From assembly GCA_964016875.1 (NCBI GenBank), contig OZ024737.1, forward strand, positions 33,357,683 to 33,421,682: a stretch of DNA of 64,000 nucleotides, given 5' to 3'. The position numbers and the translations under genes were made by a program. Shown piece after piece: positions 1-12,278 of this stretch. The notes under the pieces were generated by a model. It saw nothing but the letters and a program-made list of their open reading frames with translations, was not told where the DNA came from and made no database searches. Each line of letters opens with the position of its first letter. Positions within the stretch are counted from its first letter, which is position 1. Origin of the DNA: Fallopia convolvulus (Eukaryota > Streptophyta > Magnoliopsida > Caryophyllales > Polygonaceae).

Positions 1-775
1 CGATCTCTTCATCACCAATATCAAGATTAACTTAGTGCACAATGCGTCACCACTAAGCTCAATCATTTACTTGGTTTAGCAAAGATAACTTAGACTCAAA
101 ATTCTCTACCATGGCCATGGATTTTAGAGTCACTTATATCTCAACCAAGTGGCCAGCGATATTTACTCTCTAATCCAAGAGAGGGATGAATCCTTTCTTG
201 ACTCAATCACTATCCTCTCTACACTTTGTCTCAACCTAATAACCGTATTAGTTGTAACTCATAAAAGCTACGTTTAACGGCATCAAAGTTAAGACTCCAT
301 GCATAGGATTATGTGACAGTCTCAAGTCATGAGATCACTAACACTCATTCATTTAGAGGAGGAACCAATGACGCTTTCACATATATGTGGTATCCTCTAA
401 ATCGGGCCGGTCCAGTAGCTCAACTTATCCTTGAGCACCCATGCAAATGGCTTGGAAGAACTATCCCTCGGTTCAGTGAGATGAACCTACAGTCTATTCA
501 CATGTTGGTCTGTAGTTTCGATATCCCTTCTCGATACTAATCCGACCAAGGACGTTTTAAGAATATAACCTTGTTTGTAAAATTCTCACTGATGATAAAT
601 AACTATATCATCAATTCACACAAGACATCATATTCTAAGGATTTTATCAATATTAAATGTCAGCAGAAAAACAAAATAAACATGATAAATACTGCCTTTT
701 AAATAAAATGTATCAATGTCATATAAATGAAACTAGTTCGACAAACTCGCATACTAAAATAGTATCTTGCCTGCA

Positions 776-3700
776 TCAATGCCAAACTCTAAGTCCTAGT
801 CCCCTCACATGAGCATCATGTTTCCGCTGAGGTAAGGCCTTAGTTAATGGATCAACAATATTTTCATCACTTGAAACTCTGCTTAGTGCAACATCTCCTC
901 TTTGAATTATTTCTCTGATGATGTGGTACTTCCGAAGTACATGCCTGGATCGCTGGTGAGATCTTGGTTCCTTAGCCTGTGCAACAGCTGCATTATTGTC
1001 ACAGTACAATCTAACTGGACCTTCAATGCTAGGAACCACTCCAAGTTCTGTAATAAAGTTCTTGATCCAAACTGCTTCCTTAGCTGCTTCCGAAGCTGCT
1101 ATATACTCGGATTCTGTCGTAGAGTCAGCAACTGTATCTTGTTTGGAACTCTTCCAACAAACAGCTCCACCGTTCAGGCAAAACACATAACCCATTTGCG
1201 ACTTTAGATCATCTTGATCTGTTTGAAAACTAGCATCAGTATAACCTCTGATCACCAGCTCCTCTTCTCCCCCATAGACCAAAACTTGATCTTTGGTTCT
1301 TCTCAAATATTTGAGAGTAGTCTTAACAGCACTCTAGTGACCTTCACCTGGATCAGACTGATATCTACCCGCCATACTTATTGCATACGAGACATCAGGC
1401 CGTGTACATGTCATAGTGTACATAATGGACCCAACCGCAGAAGCGTAAGGTACATTACTCATTCTGTCTCTCTCTTGTTGTGTTTTTGGACACATCTGCT
1501 TAGAGAGACGTACACCATGTGACAAGGGCAAAAATCCTCTCTTGGAATCTTGCATCTTATATCTATTCAAAATCTTGTCAATGTACATGCCTTGACTTAG
1601 ACCAAGCAGCATTTTAGACCTATCTCGGTGTATCTTAATTCCTAAGATATAGGCTGCCTCACCTAGGTCCTTCATGGAGAAGCACTTGCACAACCATGCC
1701 TTGGTAGATTCCAAGAATGGCTTATCATTCCCGATGAGGAGAATATCATCCACATACAAAACTAGAAACACTAATGTGCTCCCACTAACCTTTTTATAAA
1801 CGCAAGGTTCTTCTGAATTTCTAATGAAGCCAAATTCCTTGACTGCATCATCAAATCTCAGATTCCAACTCCGGGACGCTTGCTTTAATCCATAAATGGA
1901 TCTCTTCAACTTACAAACCTTATTTGTACTCGTAGACGTTTCAAACCCTGGAGGTTGTTCCATGCAAACTTCCTCTATTAACTTCCTATTTAGAAAAGCG
2001 GTTTTCACGTCCATTTGCCAAATCTCAAAGTCATAGTAAGCTGCTATTGCAAGCAAAATCCTGATAGACTTTTGCATGGCTACCGGTGAAAAGGTCTCAT
2101 CATAGTCAATTCCATAACGTTGAGTAAAACCTTTTGCAACCAACCTTGCTTTATAGGTACTAATATTACCATCCATGTCTGTCTTCTTTTTAAAGATCCA
2201 CTTGCATCCAACAGGTTGAACCCCAATTGGTGCATCTACCAACTCCCATACTTCGTTGGTGTACATGGAGTCCATTTCAGAATTCATGGCATCTAGCCAT
2301 TTCTCGGAATCTGGTGAAGCTAAAGCTTCCTTTTAGGTTGAAGGTTCATCATCATTCTCGATGAGTAAAACTTCACCATGCTCAGTGACGATAAGGCTCA
2401 TTCTCTCTGGTTCCTTTCGCACTCTTGAGGACCTACGTAACTCTTGCATTTCTACAATCTCAGGTTCTGGCTGGGATGGCCTAACCAATTGCTCTTGTTC
2501 CAACTCACTTGTTGAATCTTGAATTTCCTCAAGACTTACTTTACTCCCACTACTATCTTTAGAGATGAACTCTCTTTCCAAGAAAGTAGCATACCTAGCA
2601 ACAATAACCTTGTGCTCATTAGGGATTTAAAAGTAATATCCTTTTGTTTCCTTAGGATATCAAACAAAATTGCATTTAATAGACCTGGCTGCAAGCTTAT
2701 CTGAGTATGTGCTCTTCACATAAGCTTCACAACCCCATACTTTGAGATAAGACATATTAGGCTTGTGACCTCGCCAAATCTCATATGGTGTCTTATCTAC
2801 TGCCTTGGTTGGAACACGGTTAAGTGTGTGGATTGCTGTTTCCAAAGCGTAACCCCAAAATGTCAATGGAAGACTTGCATGACTCATCATTGATCTTACC
2901 ATATCTAAAAGAGTGCGATTTCTCCTTTCTGAAACTCCATTCCATTCCGGTGTTCCAAGAGGAGTTAGTTGTGAAACTATTCCACACTCCTTAAGGTAAT
3001 CAATAAACTCTTGGCTTAAATATTCACCACCTCGATCCGATCGAAGAGCTTTTATTTTCTTGCCAAGTTGATTCTCTACCTCGTTTTTGAACTCTTTGAA
3101 TTTATCAAAGGTCTCTGACTTGTTCCTTATTAAATAAACATATCCATATCTACTTAAATCATCTGTGAATGTCACAAAGTAAGAATAGCCACCTCTGGCT
3201 TGAGTTGATAAAGGTCCACACACATCACTGTGTATGAGCTCTAACAACTCTCCAACTCTCTTACCTTTCTTGGTAAAAGGTTCCTTAGCCATTTTTCCTT
3301 GTAAACACGCTTCACATCTATCTATGGATTCAAATTCAAAAGAATCCAAATAGCCTTCAGAATGAAGTTTAGCGATGTGTTTCTCGTTTACATGACCAAG
3401 TCTACAGTGCCATAAATAGGTAGCATTTGAGTCATCCTTTTTCTGTTTCTTTTCAGTGATGCATGATACTAGCTTTTCTAAGTTCAAAAGATATAAACCA
3501 TTATATAATATTCCATTACCATAGAACAAATCATTCAAGTAAAACGAAAAAGTTCGATTTCCATACTCAAATGTAAAACCTTCAATATCCAAAACCGGAA
3601 CTGAAATAATGTTCTTGGTAGAACTAGGAACATAATAACAATTGTTCAAATTTAAAACTAATCCACTCGGCAAAGAGATAGAATAAGTCCCGACGGCTAA

Positions 3701-4714
3701 AGCAGCAATCCTTGCTCCATTAACACCTCGTATATCCACCTCGCCTTTGGAAAGCCTTCTGCACCTACTTAGTCCCTGCAAACTCACACAAATATGAGAA
3801 AAACAGGCGGTATCCAATACCCATGAAGTAGAAACAAACATACTGCACTCAACTAAGATACCTGAAGGTCCATCATCCTTGTTTTTCTTCTCTAAGAAGA
3901 TTGTGCAATTCCTCTTCCAGTGACCCTTCTTGCCACAATGGAAACATGTAGCTTCTTTCTCCTCAGCTACAGGTTTCTGCACCCCTTTGTTTGGCTTGTT
4001 TTCTATCTTCACACTCTTGGCCTTGGGATTCTCTTTTCCCTTGCCCTTTCTCTTGTTCTTGTTCACATTTAGAACTAGTGAAGACTGCTTTGCTGGTTTT
4101 GACGTTTTAATGTCCTTTTCAGCAGTTCTTAGCATAGCCAAAATATCTGGTAGAGTTTTCTTCATGTTATTCATATTGAAATTCATGATAAACTGAGAAA
4201 AACTCTCCGGCAATGATGACAAGACAAGATCCATTGTTAAATCTTGATCCATAGCTACACCCAAGTTTCCGAGTCGCTCTATGTACCCGATCATTTTCAG
4301 GACATGAGTCTCCACTGGGCTACCTTCTTGCATCTTGCAATTAAATAGGGCTCTAGAGGTATTATAACGCTCAACCCTTGCATTCTCTTGGAACAGATCA
4401 CGTAGATGAGCATCAATTTCCCTGGCACTCATGCCATCATGTTGCTTCTGCAATTCAGGAACCATTGCAGACATCATGATGCATTCTACATCTATCTGAT
4501 CCTCCATGAATTTTTCATAGGCCTTTACTTCGGCCTCTGGGGCGTCATCTGCCGGTGCAACCAGCTCTTCTTCTTCTAGGACATACAACTTTCTTTCATG
4601 TCTCAAAACAATTTTCAGTTTCCTGAGCCATTCAAGATAGTTTGGTCCACTAAGAAGATTTTCCTTGTCCAGGATGTGTCGCAATGTTAAGGTTCCATAG
4701 CTGTTACTTGCCAT
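776..4714 (-). pseudogene. copia gag-pol polyprotein, interrupted by four nonsense codons
   Basis: The likely start is the ATG at 4712-4714 (MASNSYG...), not the one 13 codons upstream. Reading down: gag; a CCHC zinc knuckle (CFHCGKKGHWKRNC); a retropepsin-type motif (WVLDTACFSHIC); an integrase zinc region (HCRLGH...CEACLQGK) and core (HSDVCGPL, TFTDDLS, SDRGGEY); reverse transcriptase with YVDDILL; RNase H with GYTDAS and a DPLTKALP tail. All pieces are in the same frame. Stops lie at 2660-2662 (TGA), 2627-2629 (TAA), 2333-2335 (TAA) and 1334-1336 (TAG), each where one base change would restore a sense codon. No frameshift was found. The span of about 1,312 codons is normal for a copia polyprotein, so decay has been by point mutation. 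Confidence 0.9.
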
Positions 4715-5775
4715 GATATCTACATAAATAATGCATAGAAGATAAATAAGCATAACAAATATTTTAAATAAAAGGACTTTTATAATAATTTACAACTCCC
4801 ACTATTTATTCAAAATCAATAGCCCTCACTAATGATCTCGGAGAATTTTGTTGCTTAAATTCTCTAGCGGGACTGAAACCCCAACTCGTCTAGTTTGCAC
4901 ACAACTTTGGTTGTACCTACAAACTAGATTCATTAGGTAGGCCTTTACTTTGCCAATTGCAACTCCATGCAATTTTCAGTATCTGTCGGATGGCTCTCTC
5001 GCCTATAAATCAAATTCATGAAATATATATCCAACACTTGCTCCTTGAACTACTTAACCTTAGCTTTGGCTAACAAGTTAAAAGTTTAAGTTAAGTCGAC
5101 CCATTAACTTAATCAAAAAAAACTATAGACATTCAAATATGGGCCCACAACTGAGCTGTACCGACCCAAATAAGAACTCTACCTATTTTCTTAACTAATT
5201 AATGGAGAGCATAAATATACTCGACTTAATATTTTAACGAGGAATTTTTAATTGCACAAAATAATCTCACCATAATCTACATATACCAATCTCTCGTATA
5301 CGTATAACGCGTTCAAGCATGTAGTAAAAATAAAATTAAAACATGCTAAACCTACGCGTGGTATACGAACAAAAACATGCTTCGATCATATTCATTCAAA
5401 TTAACGTAAACATTAATTTCATCAACCCATGAAAAAATTACGTAACTACAATCGCATGAATTGAATTAAAGACATACATATGGGCATGATACTATGACAT
5501 GGCAAATACTAAAATATACTTGCTTTCATTATATAACGCAACTTGATATATATACATTATATAAAACGATCGGAAGTTTTAACCCAGAAAAAAAAACCGA
5601 TCGCAGGCATAAATACATGTAACCTATCGCGCAAGTTAATAGCATTCAAACAATCATGTATAATATCAACATAAAATTCGTGCCTTCTAGGATCCAATCC
5701 AAAAACAATAATTATCATAAAATATAATTAGACATGCTCTTCTACGTATAAAATTATACGAAACTCTGATACCAC

Positions 5776-6459
5776 TGTTGGGTTCTAGGGATGTAAACGC
5801 AGCGTAAAAGACAAAAACTTTCATCCCAAAATTCCCAAAATTCCCAAGGATCAGTATGATAACATAGAATAAATAATCGGATCAGATCGTTACCTCAAAC
5901 GCGAATCCGAATAGCAAGTTCAAACCTTTTCTGATCACCAAAGAACCCCAAGTGTTGCTCCTCTAGCGGTATCCACACACACGAACGGGGACAATTTTCT
6001 ATACCGGAAAAACACTTGCTAGAGCGCTTAACCGATACGTACACGAGAGAATTGAATTTTGATTTGGAGAAATCAATTGAGCGTCACTACTGCCGATATA
6101 CACGTCCGTATATATATTATGCAGTGAATGAATATCTCAATCTTATGAATATAGAGTTTGTTTCATTTGAACAAACTCTATGAATATATCTATCTTTAAC
6201 AAATATATTATTATTTTAATATTCCGTTAAGATCTCAACTTATCCACTTGCCATAAGAGATAAACTCTATCTATTATCTCTTTATTTAATTTTCTAAAAT
6301 TATAATTAATTAAATTACTTTATAACCAATTATGATTATCTAAGAAAAATAAATATATGATCTCCATAATATTCTATAGGTCTAATTATAACTAAAACCA
6401 TAAAATCCGATCCGATAAATCTAGACCCGCTAAACTTAGTTATAATGCATATTCCATCA
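5776..6459 (-). repeat. 5' LTR of the copia element
   Basis: The inner edge is fixed by the primer-binding site: on the plus strand the LTR opens with TGTTGGGTTC one base after the site. The outer edge is put at ...ATTCCATCA (6459), giving about 684 bp with TG...CA ends. It is AT-rich with several TATATA runs. The other LTR is not in the window, so the outer edge and target duplication cannot be checked. Confidence 0.7.
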
Positions 6460-6632
6460 AGCACAAATTCTTGATACTTGCTAGCTAGCGTTAATGGTGT
6501 TTTGGCGAGGACAAATGGGGCTCTGAATACAATGATTCATTGCAAAAAAATTATATAATATATTCGTACAAATCTATTATTAAGGCTCAAAGATGTGATT
6601 AATTGAGGAGGCTTGTCTTTTTCTCCCGGTCC

Positions 6633-6838
6633 CTTAATTTGGCCAAGATTGATGAGGTGTTTGAAACATTGGACGGTTGCCCTTAGGAGGAAGTGGTTGC
6701 ACGAAAATCCTGAGTTGGGTTTTCAGGAAATTGGGATCATTAGGCTTATCAGAGCAGAACTTGACAAATTAAGGGTTTCTCAGTTCTCACAAATACCCAG
6801 TTGCTGAAGCTGGCCCCAAATCTAGTGTTCACAAAATG
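6633..6838 (+). pseudogene. ILR1-like hydrolase exon 1 fragment (dead duplicate)
   Basis: This stretch closely follows the last half of exon 1 of the intact hydrolase gene at 13172. Shared peptides include FQE, RLIRAELDKLRVS and a shifted YPVAEAG. It carries small insertions that break the frame (an extra codon's worth around 6790). It then jumps, by deletion, from the Ala-Gly codons into sequence like the start of intron 1 (tgttcacaa). No signal-peptide part, later exons or promoter are visible. It is a truncated, non-functional copy about 6.5 kb upstream of its parent, interrupted just downstream by a solo LTR. Confidence 0.8.
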
Positions 6839-6841
6839 AAT

Positions 6842-7693
6842 TGTTATGTTTAATGATAAATCCAAGTATTAGTTTCTAGGTGATATAGGATTTGGTATAG
6901 CACTATGTAAATATTCTAGGTAGACTAATAAATCAAGAACCGGGTTCAAGGCTATCTTATGAGCTGGTTTTATAGGTGAACCGAACTTGTATGCCACCCC
7001 GGGTCGCTCCGGTTTGGAGGCAACAAACCGGATTCTCCTTAACGAGCTGGCTTGTGTAATTTAGCTTGATTGGGCCCAAACGCCGAGTCTGGCCCAAAAC
7101 TAGAAGGTCGGCCCGTTTCTCCTATCTGGAGCTCGCCTTTAGCTGGAACGACACGTTTTGTGCTCGAGTTTGAGAAGCTTCGAGACTCCACTATATAAAG
7201 CCTCTTTTAGCTCTCGAGAGCTCATTCGCCGCTGGCACAAATTAACCCTAGATCTCAGAGTGAAAGTGAGAGAGAAAGAGAGGAGAAGAGAGAGCTCGTT
7301 GCCGGAGGTTAAAGACGGTGATCGGAGAGGCGATCCCTGTTCCGGAGAAGACATTGAAGACTCTCGTCGAAGCTTCTACTTGGAGCTTTGCCAGCCTCTG
7401 GGGGGCCGAAACCCTAGATCTTCTTCCTTTGCTTTTCTTCTTGTTGTCTCTGTTTGTATCTGTGTTTGGAACTACTTGATCTTTGGTTTGCCGTTTGTTT
7501 GCATCTGTGTAACCATCCTTGAAAGCTTTGATAGTGGATTGGGAAGGGTCTCCCCACTGAGACTCCGCGGACGTAGGTTTTAACACCGAACCGCGTAACC
7601 ATTCTCTGTGTCACTTATTCTTAAGCTTTCTTGGTTCGATCTTGTGTGTTTGCTTGGGATTCACTTAGTATATCTTGTAGATCTAGTTTTACA
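6842..7693 (+). mobile_element. solo copia-type LTR with 5-bp target duplication
   Basis: The 852-bp unit begins TGTTATG and ends TTTTACA, flanked on both sides by TGAAT (6837-6841 and 7694-7698). Inside, plus strand, are a TATA box (ACTATATAAAGCC near 7188), a pyrimidine/purine-rich leader and a U5-like segment (gacgtagg...accgaaccgcgtaa...ctctgtgtc) that is typical of plant copia LTRs. There is no internal region, so this is a product of LTR-LTR recombination. It sits inside the decayed ILR1-like fragment. Confidence 0.8.
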
Positions 7694-8021
7694 TGAATAG
7701 TACTATAGTAGTAATGCATGTACTAATCAATACTCCATATAGTTACGATCATATATATGATCTGGATTCTGGAACTACGTACGTACAATACTAGCTAGCT
7801 AGTGTTCACAAAATGCATGTACGTCAATCCAAATGGTGAATAATATCGAGTAGTAACAAAAAAAAAACAGAGGAATCCAAATTAAAAACAAAATCAGAAG
7901 ATATATGGGTCGAATCCCAGGAAAAGATCAGATATGCTAATTGATAGGATAATAGCAAAGCTCGTAAGATGTCTTGATCGATTTAATTAGTCTTCTAGCT
8001 ACATAGCCTCCTCGTGGAGCA

Positions 8022-8616
8022 TCACTTGTTGAACAAGATCTTTTCTTTCCTTACGCAAGGACCTTTACTTTTGTGAGTAAACTCACGCATTGGGCCTCCG
8101 CATCGGTAACAAAACTTAGTTCCACATCTGCACATCACATATAATAATTGCAATTATAACGCGCGTTATTTCACTTAATTAAAGTTAACAAATGAAGTGC
8201 ACATACCTGCACACTAGGATACTACAACCGCTGGCGCGCTCGACAAAGTGCTTGCAACCCGGGCAGCGTTGCAGCTTCCGACTGAGCATAAGAAGCGCGA
8301 AATCGCTGTCCATGTCGGGATTCAGGCTCCCGGAGGCGTTGCTGTCGATAGCGGCGTTGAACTGGCGAATGAGGTCGCGCCACCTGGCGTACACGGGCAT
8401 GGAGAGCAGGCGCCTGCACGCGGAAGGGTCGAGGGGCACGTGGCAGCCCGGCTCGGGGCATTCGATGTCGGGCGTGTCGTCGCCCACCTTGCTGATCACG
8501 TACTGGGCTATGCAGTCCTTGCAGAAGGAGTGCTCGCAGCTCTTGTTGTTGTCGAATCGCTTCAACTTCTTCGACTTTGATTTCATGCAAATCTTGCAGC
8601 TGAATGTGTTTCCCAT
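8022..8616 (-). CDS. small RING1-RING2 (RBR-type) zinc-binding protein without IBR
   Basis: Two exons: 8207-8616 and 8022-8127, joined by a GT-AG intron of 79 bp, giving 171 residues. The N-terminal half is an RBR-type RING1 (Cys7, Cys10, Cys27, His29, Cys32, Cys35, Cys53, Cys58). The C-terminal half is a RING2/Rcat with Cys118, Cys121, Cys131, Cys136, Cys138, Cys143, Cys146, His155 and Cys161. Cys131 is in the position of the catalytic cysteine of RBR E3 ligases. The IBR domain normally between them is absent and replaced by about 38 cysteine-free residues. RBR proteins pass ubiquitin from an E2 through this cysteine, but whether this short form does so is unknown. Exon 1 is far more GC-rich than its surroundings. 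Alternatives are a recently truncated gene or a regulatory decoy. Confidence 0.75.
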
Positions 8617-8730
8617 CTTTAATTTGTTCCAAGACTATTTATTGATCGAGAGCAATTAATTAATTAATTCTGTTGCAAATTAAACGTGGGTTCAAGGTTA
8701 GGGTTTATGCGGGCGATTCTCTCTAATTAA

Positions 8731-8744
8731 GGATATATATAGGA
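8731..8744 (-). promoter_or_regulatory. possible TATA box of the RING1-RING2 gene
   Basis: The minus strand reads CCTATATATATCC about 120 bp upstream of the ATG at 8616, a plausible plant TATA distance with a leader of roughly 90 bp. This rests on sequence resemblance only. Confidence 0.4.
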
Positions 8745-10490
8745 CACTCTAATTTGAGAATCAAATGGGTATTTATTTAATTAAGACTCATGAATATTTT
8801 TTTTTTGGGTAGAACAAGACTCATGAATTTAATTCACATGAATTGTACTTCCTCTAAAATGGGGAAATACAATTACTATGATGGCATGGGATGGTAAGAT
8901 CCACTTATTCGGTTCATCCAAACAAGCACTAAACTAGTGAAACACCAATTTTAAGGATATTACGTACGTACACGTACAACTCAATGGTTTTTAATTTGAT
9001 GGAATCTCGATCACCATCAAATACGTACATATATATCAAATCATCAAACTTAACCCGGCCTTTTCATTTTATTTTTTGTTTTTATCATTAATGGACTAAT
9101 GTTTCAGCCAACAACCAGACTAAATTTGGTACACACAATTAATGATAAAGCAAGAGCACTTGGGAGAGGGGAATTTGGTTGAAGAAGCAAAGGACAAAAA
9201 TGCATTTAAATGAAGCAACTTACGTACTCAAGTAATTAAACTAAGTGGCTAAGTGGTAGTAGTCCTTAGGCAACTTAATTTGCAACTAAACACGTACAAG
9301 CTAAACTAGTTTAAGGATGAGTTGAGGCTAAAATGAAGAGAGCTAGGTGGGTAATAAAGGTTTGAAATGGAATATCTGAAATTTGATAGAAAGAGTAAGG
9401 GACAACTAGCCAAGGCTGCATTTTCTTCCTTGGACCAACAAAAATGGAAATGGGTGTCACATGTGAAAAGGGGGGACTTTGAATATGAATTCTGAAATTG
9501 GATAGTTTGGGTAAAATTTTCAGGGTTTCTTTCATAAGTGAGCAAAGCAATTAAGGTAAGTTTTTGATGCCCACATAGTCACATGCAAGACTTAAGGGTT
9601 AAGACTTTGTGGGTTTCTTTCATAATTAACCTTTTGGCCAAGGATTTGCAGACCATGTACATGGTGGCTGGGGCTCTTGGTGGTGGCTCCAAGGTGGTCC
9701 GGTGACCGGCGGCATGTAATTTTTTAATTTGTACATGCATTTTGTGTGAAATTTATAACTTAAATCAAGCAAACATGAAAGAAAACTTGCCTTGGAGAAT
9801 GACTGATACTATAAATGATCCCAAAGCAAGCTTCAACTCTTGGAATCAATCACTTGAGCAAGCTTGAAAATGGAAGATCTCTCTCTTCAATTCTTGGCTC
9901 CCGCTGTTAATTTGTGTGAAAGAGAGGCTATTTGCCTCTCCTTTTAACTCTTTTTTGGGTGAGGGAAATAATAAAGCTCTCTAAACAACAAGGGGGTAAT
10001 TAGATTATTTAGATCTTATAAAGGATAACCTCAACTAGGAAAATCTAAAGAGGTGCTTGGTATGAATTTGGATATGGGCTTGAGATGAGTTATTGGGTTG
10101 GACCCGTATGGACAATATGGGATTTTAAACCCAAACTTGAAAATGAAAATAGGTAAAATCATTGATATAAATTTATAATTTTTTGGAAAACCCAAATTTA
10201 CTAATGTCAGTGGTTTTAATTAACTACAATACTTTCTAGCTAAAAAAAAGCCATCAACAGTTTAGTTAAAAGAAACACATGCATGGCTATTGGCTAGCCA
10301 CCGGATTTTAGGTATGACTATTTTTGAGAATCAATAGGAGCAAGAATTACTACTCATCTTAAGACACTTTAAATACATTCTTAAAGTACATGACTCGCCT
10401 ACAAGGCCTTTAGGATGTGACTCACCTCATATGATGATTTTGGTGAAACTTCTTCACACCAAATTCATGCATATCAAATCATCAAATAAG
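8745..10490. other. intergenic, no gene seen
   Basis: AT-rich non-coding DNA. Short open frames near 9306-9550 have no family resemblance and overlap each other. On the minus strand, 9560-10060 has a purine-rich leader followed by a GC-rich patch (near 9660-9710), as in some plant LTRs, but no TG...CA ends or target duplication could be found. Confidence 0.5.
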
Positions 10491-10498
10491 CCTTCAAA

Positions 10499-12270
10499 TA
10501 GAGGTGTGCCTGGTTCCAAAAGGAACCGAATCGGAAAAAAAATCGTCGGTTCCTCCTTTTTAAAAATAAAAATAAAAATATCGATGAAACGCAAAACCAC
10601 AGTCGCAGCTGTTGTAAGGGTTTTACCTTGATCCTAACAAGTAAATATATTTATAGATTAAGACCCCGCTGAGTACAAGAAGTCAGGTTCGTCCACGAGA
10701 ATTAGAAGAATCAAAGTCTAGCAATCAATCATAATAAGAACGAAGCAAAACAAAACAAACACACTCAAGAGAGGCTCGGTACCTACCTAATATGGGTCGG
10801 TAACGACCTGCACACGACACACAAACGCAGGAAAAAACCGGGAAAACAGAACACACGGTACCGACCTTAAGGGGGTCGGTAACGACCTATCTAGGTAACG
10901 ACAAAACTCCGAAAATCAATATAAAAGAGATCTAGGACAAAGGATCCACCACAACAAAGCTATGTATGTAAACACGAATCAAAGATTAATCAACCAATAA
11001 TCCCATGAATGACTTTCGCCACAAATAAACAAGCACATATCTCAACTTTCATAAAGATAGAAACTTGCAATCCTACTTGTTATCTAAAGGTTTTAACTTT
11101 CGCTTCAACCCAATAATCATCCACATTCACAATTAATTCTTTCAACTCAATTATGAATATGAACATGCCTCAACTTTCATCAAGGAACTAAGATCAAACA
11201 AGAAGGATAAAGGATAAAGATTAAAGGAAAGATTTCGATCAAAGATTCAAGCTTTTATCATACATAACCATGTCGGGTTTCACCCCAACCCTAGAAAAGT
11301 AGACTACTCACAAGTCATCATGCAATCAACAAACAAAGAGAAGAGAGAAAACATGATTCAAAAACAAAGCAAACTTCAATTGAAAGAACAAACTTACAAA
11401 TCTCAAAGCAATCTTCCAAAGCTCTCTCAAAATTGTCCAAGAGCTTGGAATAAAAGTGGTAACCCTATATTAACGATTGTTCTCCGTCCGTCCCCTTAGA
11501 AAAACGCCTAAAGGGCCTTTATATAGTAGTAGGAATGTTCTCAAAAGGAAACTAAATTCTATCTTAAAAAGACCCATAAATAAAACATCTATTAAAACCT
11601 AATTTAAGATGCAAGTTTCTTCCCGCAAGCCTCGGAGGGCGCTCGGTACCGACCCAACGACCCTAGCCAGCACTTGATTTCTTCACTTATTTGCTCAAAA
11701 CTCGTCCCAAAGCTTAGTTCTTCTTCAATGTTTCTTCATTAAACGTTCTTGGTCTTCTTAGGCTTCATTAAGCTTCTTCTAAGACATCTTCATCTTGCAA
11801 ACTTCCTTCTTGAAATACATCAAAGCTCCAAAAACTTCTACTCTTACCTCTCTAGTCGACACCGCCACAAGACAACTCTAATGTCACCTCTTAGAAAGCT
11901 GAAAAACCCGGGATATCTCCTCCTCAACGCTTCAAACACCTACAAAGACAACAAACAAGCACAAACGACTCCAACTCTCGAGAGAGGGTCGGAATTATAT
12001 GCAAAACAACACAAAAGATCTAGAAAAGACTCAACCTAACTAGAAAACGACCCACAAAAACTAACTAAAACGTGCGACATCAGCAGCTCCAAAACCGCGA
12101 TCATTTTAACGTTTATTTTTATTTTTTAAAGGTTCGGAACCGAAACTGCCTCGAAATCGGAATAATTAAAAACCCCTTGGAATCGGACAAACCAGAATCG
12201 AACCGGAACCGAAAACCAAACCTAGAAGTCGAGGAATTCCCGACCGGTTCCAGAACTAGAGACACATCTA
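10499..12270. mobile_element. hAT-type MITE (about 294 bp) split by a solo LTR
   Basis: Ends are TAGAGGTGTGCC on the left and, inverted, TAGATGTGTCTC on the right. Both sides are flanked by the 8-bp duplication CCTTCAAA (10491-10498 and 12271-12278), the hAT signature. Both subterminal regions are rich in GGTTCC/GGAACC and CGAATCGG-type motifs in inverted orientation. Removing the inserted LTR leaves about 294 bp with no coding capacity, so it was a non-autonomous element. Confidence 0.85.
10610..12082 (-). mobile_element. solo LTR nested in the hAT MITE
   Basis: On the plus strand it opens TGTTGTAAGG and closes GCGACATCA, flanked by GCAGC on both sides (10605-10609 and 12083-12087). In minus orientation it is TGATGTCGC...CCTTACAACA. 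About 1,473 bp, no internal domain and no long open frame. Repeated ggtcggtaacgacc-like strings occur near 10790-10900. The likely source is a Ty3/gypsy element by LTR length and termini, but the family is not proven. Confidence 0.8.
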
Positions 12271-12278
12271 CCTTCAAA

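Larger units (their letters stand above)
1..6459 (-). mobile_element. Ty1/copia LTR retrotransposon, degenerate, 3' end outside the window
   Basis: The element reads right to left. It has a 5' LTR at 5776-6459, a primer-binding site at 5764-5774 (minus TGGTATCAGAG, matching initiator tRNA-Met, one base from the LTR), a leader of about 1 kb, one gag-pol frame at 776-4714, and an untranslated tail at 1-775. No copy of the LTR is seen in 1-775, so the 3' LTR must lie to the left of the window. The domain order integrase, then reverse transcriptase, then RNase H is the Ty1/copia order. Four in-frame stop codons make it non-autonomous. The leader (4715-5763) is unusually long, AT-rich and without a recognisable gene. 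The exact clade was not determined. Confidence 0.92.

Noticed and set aside
8192..8659. Plus-strand open frames across the RING gene
   Set aside because: They are antisense by-products of the very GC-rich exon of the RING1-RING2 gene.
9306..9550. Two overlapping minus-strand open frames of 79 codons
   Set aside because: They overlap in different frames, have no family resemblance, no promoter and no splice context.
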